In this document: in pieces, positions 4,846 to 6,862 of the stretch | Position numbering within the stretch: position 1 is the stretch's first letter | How the letters are laid out: each line of letters opens with the position of its first letter | Assembly: GCA_003507115.1 (NCBI GenBank) | Contig: DNWN01000117.1 | Location: 356 to 7,217, forward strand | Source of the DNA: Cryomorphaceae bacterium | Lineage (GTDB): Bacteria; Bacteroidota; Bacteroidia; Flavobacteriales; Schleiferiaceae | Length of the DNA stretch: 6,862 bases | Direction: 5' to 3' | The notes under the pieces: generated by a model | Told to the model about the DNA's origin: nothing | The model's input: only the letters and a program-made list of their open reading frames with translations | The model's database searches: none | Position numbers and translations under genes: made by a program

Positions 4846-6598
4846 ATCCACCTTTTTGAAAGGGGCGATCTCCGCGCCCGCGCATCCGGCTACCATTGTC
4901 ATCGCGAGGACGGTCATAGCGGCCGACATGATGTTCAACGGGGTCAAGCTTGACGCGCACTCCGTTAAACTCCGCTTGCTCCATGGCCGTGCGGACCTCT
5001 TCGGCTCGTCCAGCCGGAACGGTAAAATAGCCGTGAGCAGGGCCTACGTTTACTCCTTGGACATCAAAGTCACCTAAGCGGCCCACTTCGCGAACGAAAT
5101 CTTTCAATAAAGGCCATGTAAAGCCGTGCTTTTCACCGAGGTTAATCCAAAAGCGCTGCTCGTCAGTTCGACCCGCTTGACGGGGTCCGCGGTCTGAAGT
5201 GGCATCACTCCGTTCAAAATTGTCCCCACGCTCGTTGCGGCGACGCTCATTACGGTTCAGGTCAAGGTCGACATGCTCGGCATAGTGACGGAACAAAACA
5301 TCAAACTCAGCTGCTAAGAATTTGGAAACAAGCTCTTTGGTGGAAAGACCTTCGAACATAGGCATCAAGGAAGCCACATGTTCTTCGACGAGCTCCATCC
5401 CTTCGGATTGGGCTGCGACTTTCTGCGCAAAGTGCTGTAGCTGTCCCAAGACCACATCGTTGCGCGATGGGAATTGGGCACGCTTAATTTCACGCTTGAT
5501 TTCACGCTCCAGAGCGGTCAATTTGCGGGCTTCCGCATTTGTGACCATGGCCCAGGAAATACCTGTATTCCCCGCGCGACCGGTACGGCCAGAACGGTGA
5601 TTGTAGCCCTCCAAATCATTTGGCAAACGATGGTGAATGACATGGGTAATGTCCTTAACATCAATACCCCGTGCCGCCACGTCTGTGCAGACCAAAAGCC
5701 GAACTTGCTTCGTACGGAAAGCGTGCATCACGAGGTCTCGTTGCTGCTGCGACAAATCGCCATGCAAGGCCGCGGCCGTGTAACCGTCCCCAATGAGGGA
5801 CTCGGCTGTCTCTTGCGTCTCCACTTTGGTGGTACAGAAGATCATCGCATACATTCCGGGTGAACTGTCAATCAACCGACGTAGCCCTTTGTAGCGGTTT
5901 TCGCGGGTAGTCAAAAAGGCAAAGTGCTCAACTTGGGTAGACGCCATGTTCCGCTGCCCAATTTGGACTTGTAATGGGTTATCCATGAATTCCTTGGTGA
6001 TCTTCTCGATCGGCTTGGGCAAGGTGGCGCTGAACAACCACGTATTCATGCCTTCAGGGGCCTTTTCCAAAACTTCTCGGACATCGTCCAGGAAGCCCAT
6101 ATTGAGCATTTCATCCGACTCGTCGAGGACCAGCGTTTGTAAGGCGTCAAACTGAACATCGCCACGACGGGCCAAGTCCATCATTCGACCTGGGGTAGCG
6201 ACCAAAATGTCAACCCCTTTGCGCATCGCGGTTTGCTGCGTGCGAATGCTCGATCCGCCATATACCGCCAATAAACGGATGTGACGCATGTTTATAGCAT
6301 ACTTCTCCATTTCGCCGGCAATCTGAACACAGAGTTCACGCGTGGGGGAGAGAATCAGGACGCTGGGCTTTTTAGGCTCAGCGCCACGTTGGCCATCCAA
6401 AATTTGTAATAGGGGCAATCCAAAAGCGGCCGTTTTACCGGTTCCGGTTTGGGCCAATGCGATCAAATCGCGTTTTCCCTCGTCTGCCAACAAGGCAGGA
6501 ATGGTCTCAGCCTGAATTGGCGTCGCTTCGGTAAAGCCCAAAGCGTCAATCGCGTCAAGCAAAGGCTGGTTGAGCCCGAGGGTGTTGAATAAAGTCAT
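4778..6598 (-). CDS. DEAD-box ATP-dependent RNA helicase with DbpA-type RNA-binding domain
   Basis: A 606-residue ATP-dependent RNA-unwinding protein, probably acting in ribosome assembly or mRNA turnover. The core has all motifs: Q motif GFTEATPIQ (21-29), Walker A AQTGTGKT (49-56), PTREL (85-89), GG (114-115), TPGR (135-138), motif II DESD (159-162, Ser in place of the usual Ala), SAT (190-192), IFCTT (253-257), TDVAARGID (305-313) and HRSGRTGRAG (334-343). After a helical region and a charged linker (about 445-480) comes a DbpA-like RNA-binding domain (482-555, starting RFWINLGEKHGFTWPLL), then an Arg/Gly-rich disordered tail (560-606). This resembles CsdA/DeaD- and CshA-like proteins, but orthology is not certain, so no symbol is given. 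The tail is encoded partly antisense to the 3' end of trxB. It lies just downstream of rnpB on the same strand, with its own promoter. Confidence 0.95.
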   Translation of the reverse strand: MTLFNTLGLNQPLLDAIDALGFTEATPIQAETIPALLADEGKRDLIALAQTGTGKTAAFGLPLLQILDGQRGAEPKKPSVLILSPTRELCVQIAGEMEKYAINMRHIRLLAVYGGSSIRTQQTAMRKGVDILVATPGRMMDLARRGDVQFDALQTLVLDESDEMLNMGFLDDVREVLEKAPEGMNTWLFSATLPKPIEKITKEFMDNPLQVQIGQRNMASTQVEHFAFLTTRENRYKGLRRLIDSSPGMYAMIFCTTKVETQETAESLIGDGYTAAALHGDLSQQQRDLVMHAFRTKQVRLLVCTDVAARGIDVKDITHVIHHRLPNDLEGYNHRSGRTGRAGNTGISWAMVTNAEARKLTALEREIKREIKRAQFPSRNDVVLGQLQHFAQKVAAQSEGMELVEEHVASLMPMFEGLSTKELVSKFLAAEFDVLFRHYAEHVDLDLNRNERRRNERGDNFERSDATSDRGPRQAGRTDEQRFWINLGEKHGFTWPLLKDFVREVGRLGDFDVQGVNVGPAHGYFTVPAGRAEEVRTAMEQAEFNGVRVKLDPVEHHVGRYDRPRDDNGSRMRGRGDRPFQKGGFSGGRRDSARPPARPYNRSPRR

Positions 6599-6615
6599 AG
6601 GGAAATTTAAGTGTG

Positions 6616-6642
6616 CAAAGGTAGGCGGCTTTTCCGAGCCAA
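6616..6642 (-). promoter_or_regulatory. Promoter of the DEAD-box helicase gene
   Basis: On the minus strand TACCTTTG (6623-6616) matches TAnnTTTG exactly. A TTTG ending upstream (complement of 6640-6643) gives a -33 element at 16-bp spacing. Transcription would start near 6609, about ten bases before the ATG at 6598, and no Shine-Dalgarno is present. The promoter begins only a few bases after the T tract that ends rnpB. Confidence 0.6.
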
Positions 6643-6648
6643 AGTGAG

Positions 6649-6655
6649 AAAAAAA
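6649..6655 (-). terminator. T tract at the 3' end of rnpB
   Basis: Seven T in a row on the minus strand directly follow the last bases expected for the 3' strand of RNase P helix P1 (ACGGCTGTACG). The P1 helix, whose 5' strand lies outside the window, would supply the terminator stem. This cannot be confirmed without the missing 5' end. Confidence 0.5.
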
Positions 6656-6862
6656 CGTACAGCCGTATAAGCCGGATTCTGTCCGTGCCGAAACACGTCG
6701 TTGTCATTGATCTAGGCAAGCGGTCACCCCCTTGCTCCATCTGCCTACCCTCCGACATTGGGCGAGCAGCCCTTAAGCATCGGTCTACGTGGCATTTCAA
6801 CCCGCGAGGTTTACCAAGCCAGCCTGGTTACCCAAACTGCTGGTGGGCTCTTACCCCACCTT
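6656..6862 (-). ncRNA. rnpB: RNase P RNA, 3' half (cut by the right edge)
   Basis: This is the catalytic RNA of ribonuclease P, which trims the 5' leaders of pre-tRNAs. On the minus strand the conserved bacterial A-type elements appear in order: GGTAAGAGCCCACC (6855-6842), TTGGTAAACC, the GAGGGTAGGC/GCCTAGAT region with a following AATGAC, and the universal 3' element AGAATCCGGCTTAT (6680-6667). About 205 nt are present; by comparison with the ~377-nt E. coli RNA this is the 3' half. The 5' half, including the GAGGAAAGTCCGGGC element, lies beyond the window. The 3' boundary is set just before the T tract. Confidence 0.95.

Noticed and set aside
4690..4947. 85-codon minus-strand frame with a lipoprotein-like start
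   Set aside because: It overlaps both the trxB end and the helicase end in a third frame; the hydrophobic start is a shadow of the helicase's tail region.
6555..6800. 81-codon open frame on the minus strand over rnpB
   Set aside because: It lies across the conserved RNase P RNA and the helicase promoter and ends within the helicase gene in another frame; it is a chance frame.

Overview
The window looks like a chromosomal segment of a Bacteroidota bacterium, perhaps a Flavobacteriales-like lineage of about 50% GC. Three things point there. None of the protein starts has a Shine-Dalgarno sequence. Three start regions (tRNA-Pro, trxB, helicase) carry exact copies of the Bacteroidota -7 promoter element TAnnTTTG. 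The helicase has the DESD form of motif II that I recall from that phylum. The lineage call is inference. No mobile element, CRISPR array or prophage gene is visible.

Left part (1-2721): the C-terminal half of a proton-coupled oligopeptide (POT/PTR2) transporter runs in from the left edge and ends at a strong hairpin terminator that it shares with a convergent gene. That gene encodes a Nudix-domain winged-helix regulator of the NrtR type whose catalytic Nudix residues are lost. It is divergent, across 92 bp, from a DAO-family FAD-dependent oxidoreductase, its most obvious candidate target.

Middle (2722-3909): about 1.2 kb holds no convincing protein gene. The first part, about 2749-3410, is the most unusual thing here. 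Read on the minus strand it folds into many short hairpins: five GNRA and two UNCG tetraloops, two long-range helices and a 3' hairpin followed by a T tract. This indicates a large (~660 nt) structured non-coding RNA that I cannot assign to a known class. Then come an AT-rich stretch with one 12-bp palindrome, and a tRNA-Pro(GGG) gene on the minus strand with its own terminator and -7 element.

Right part (3910-6862): trxB (thioredoxin reductase) reads rightwards. It converges with, and overlaps by 68 bp, a long DEAD-box RNA helicase gene with a DbpA-type RNA-binding domain and an Arg/Gly-rich tail. Upstream of the helicase, on the same strand, lies the 3' half of rnpB (RNase P RNA), cut by the right edge. 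The helicase promoter sits directly behind the rnpB T tract. Three RNA genes (rnpB, tRNA-Pro, the large RNA) and an RNA helicase therefore all lie on the minus strand within about 4 kb; whether they are functionally linked is not shown by the sequence.
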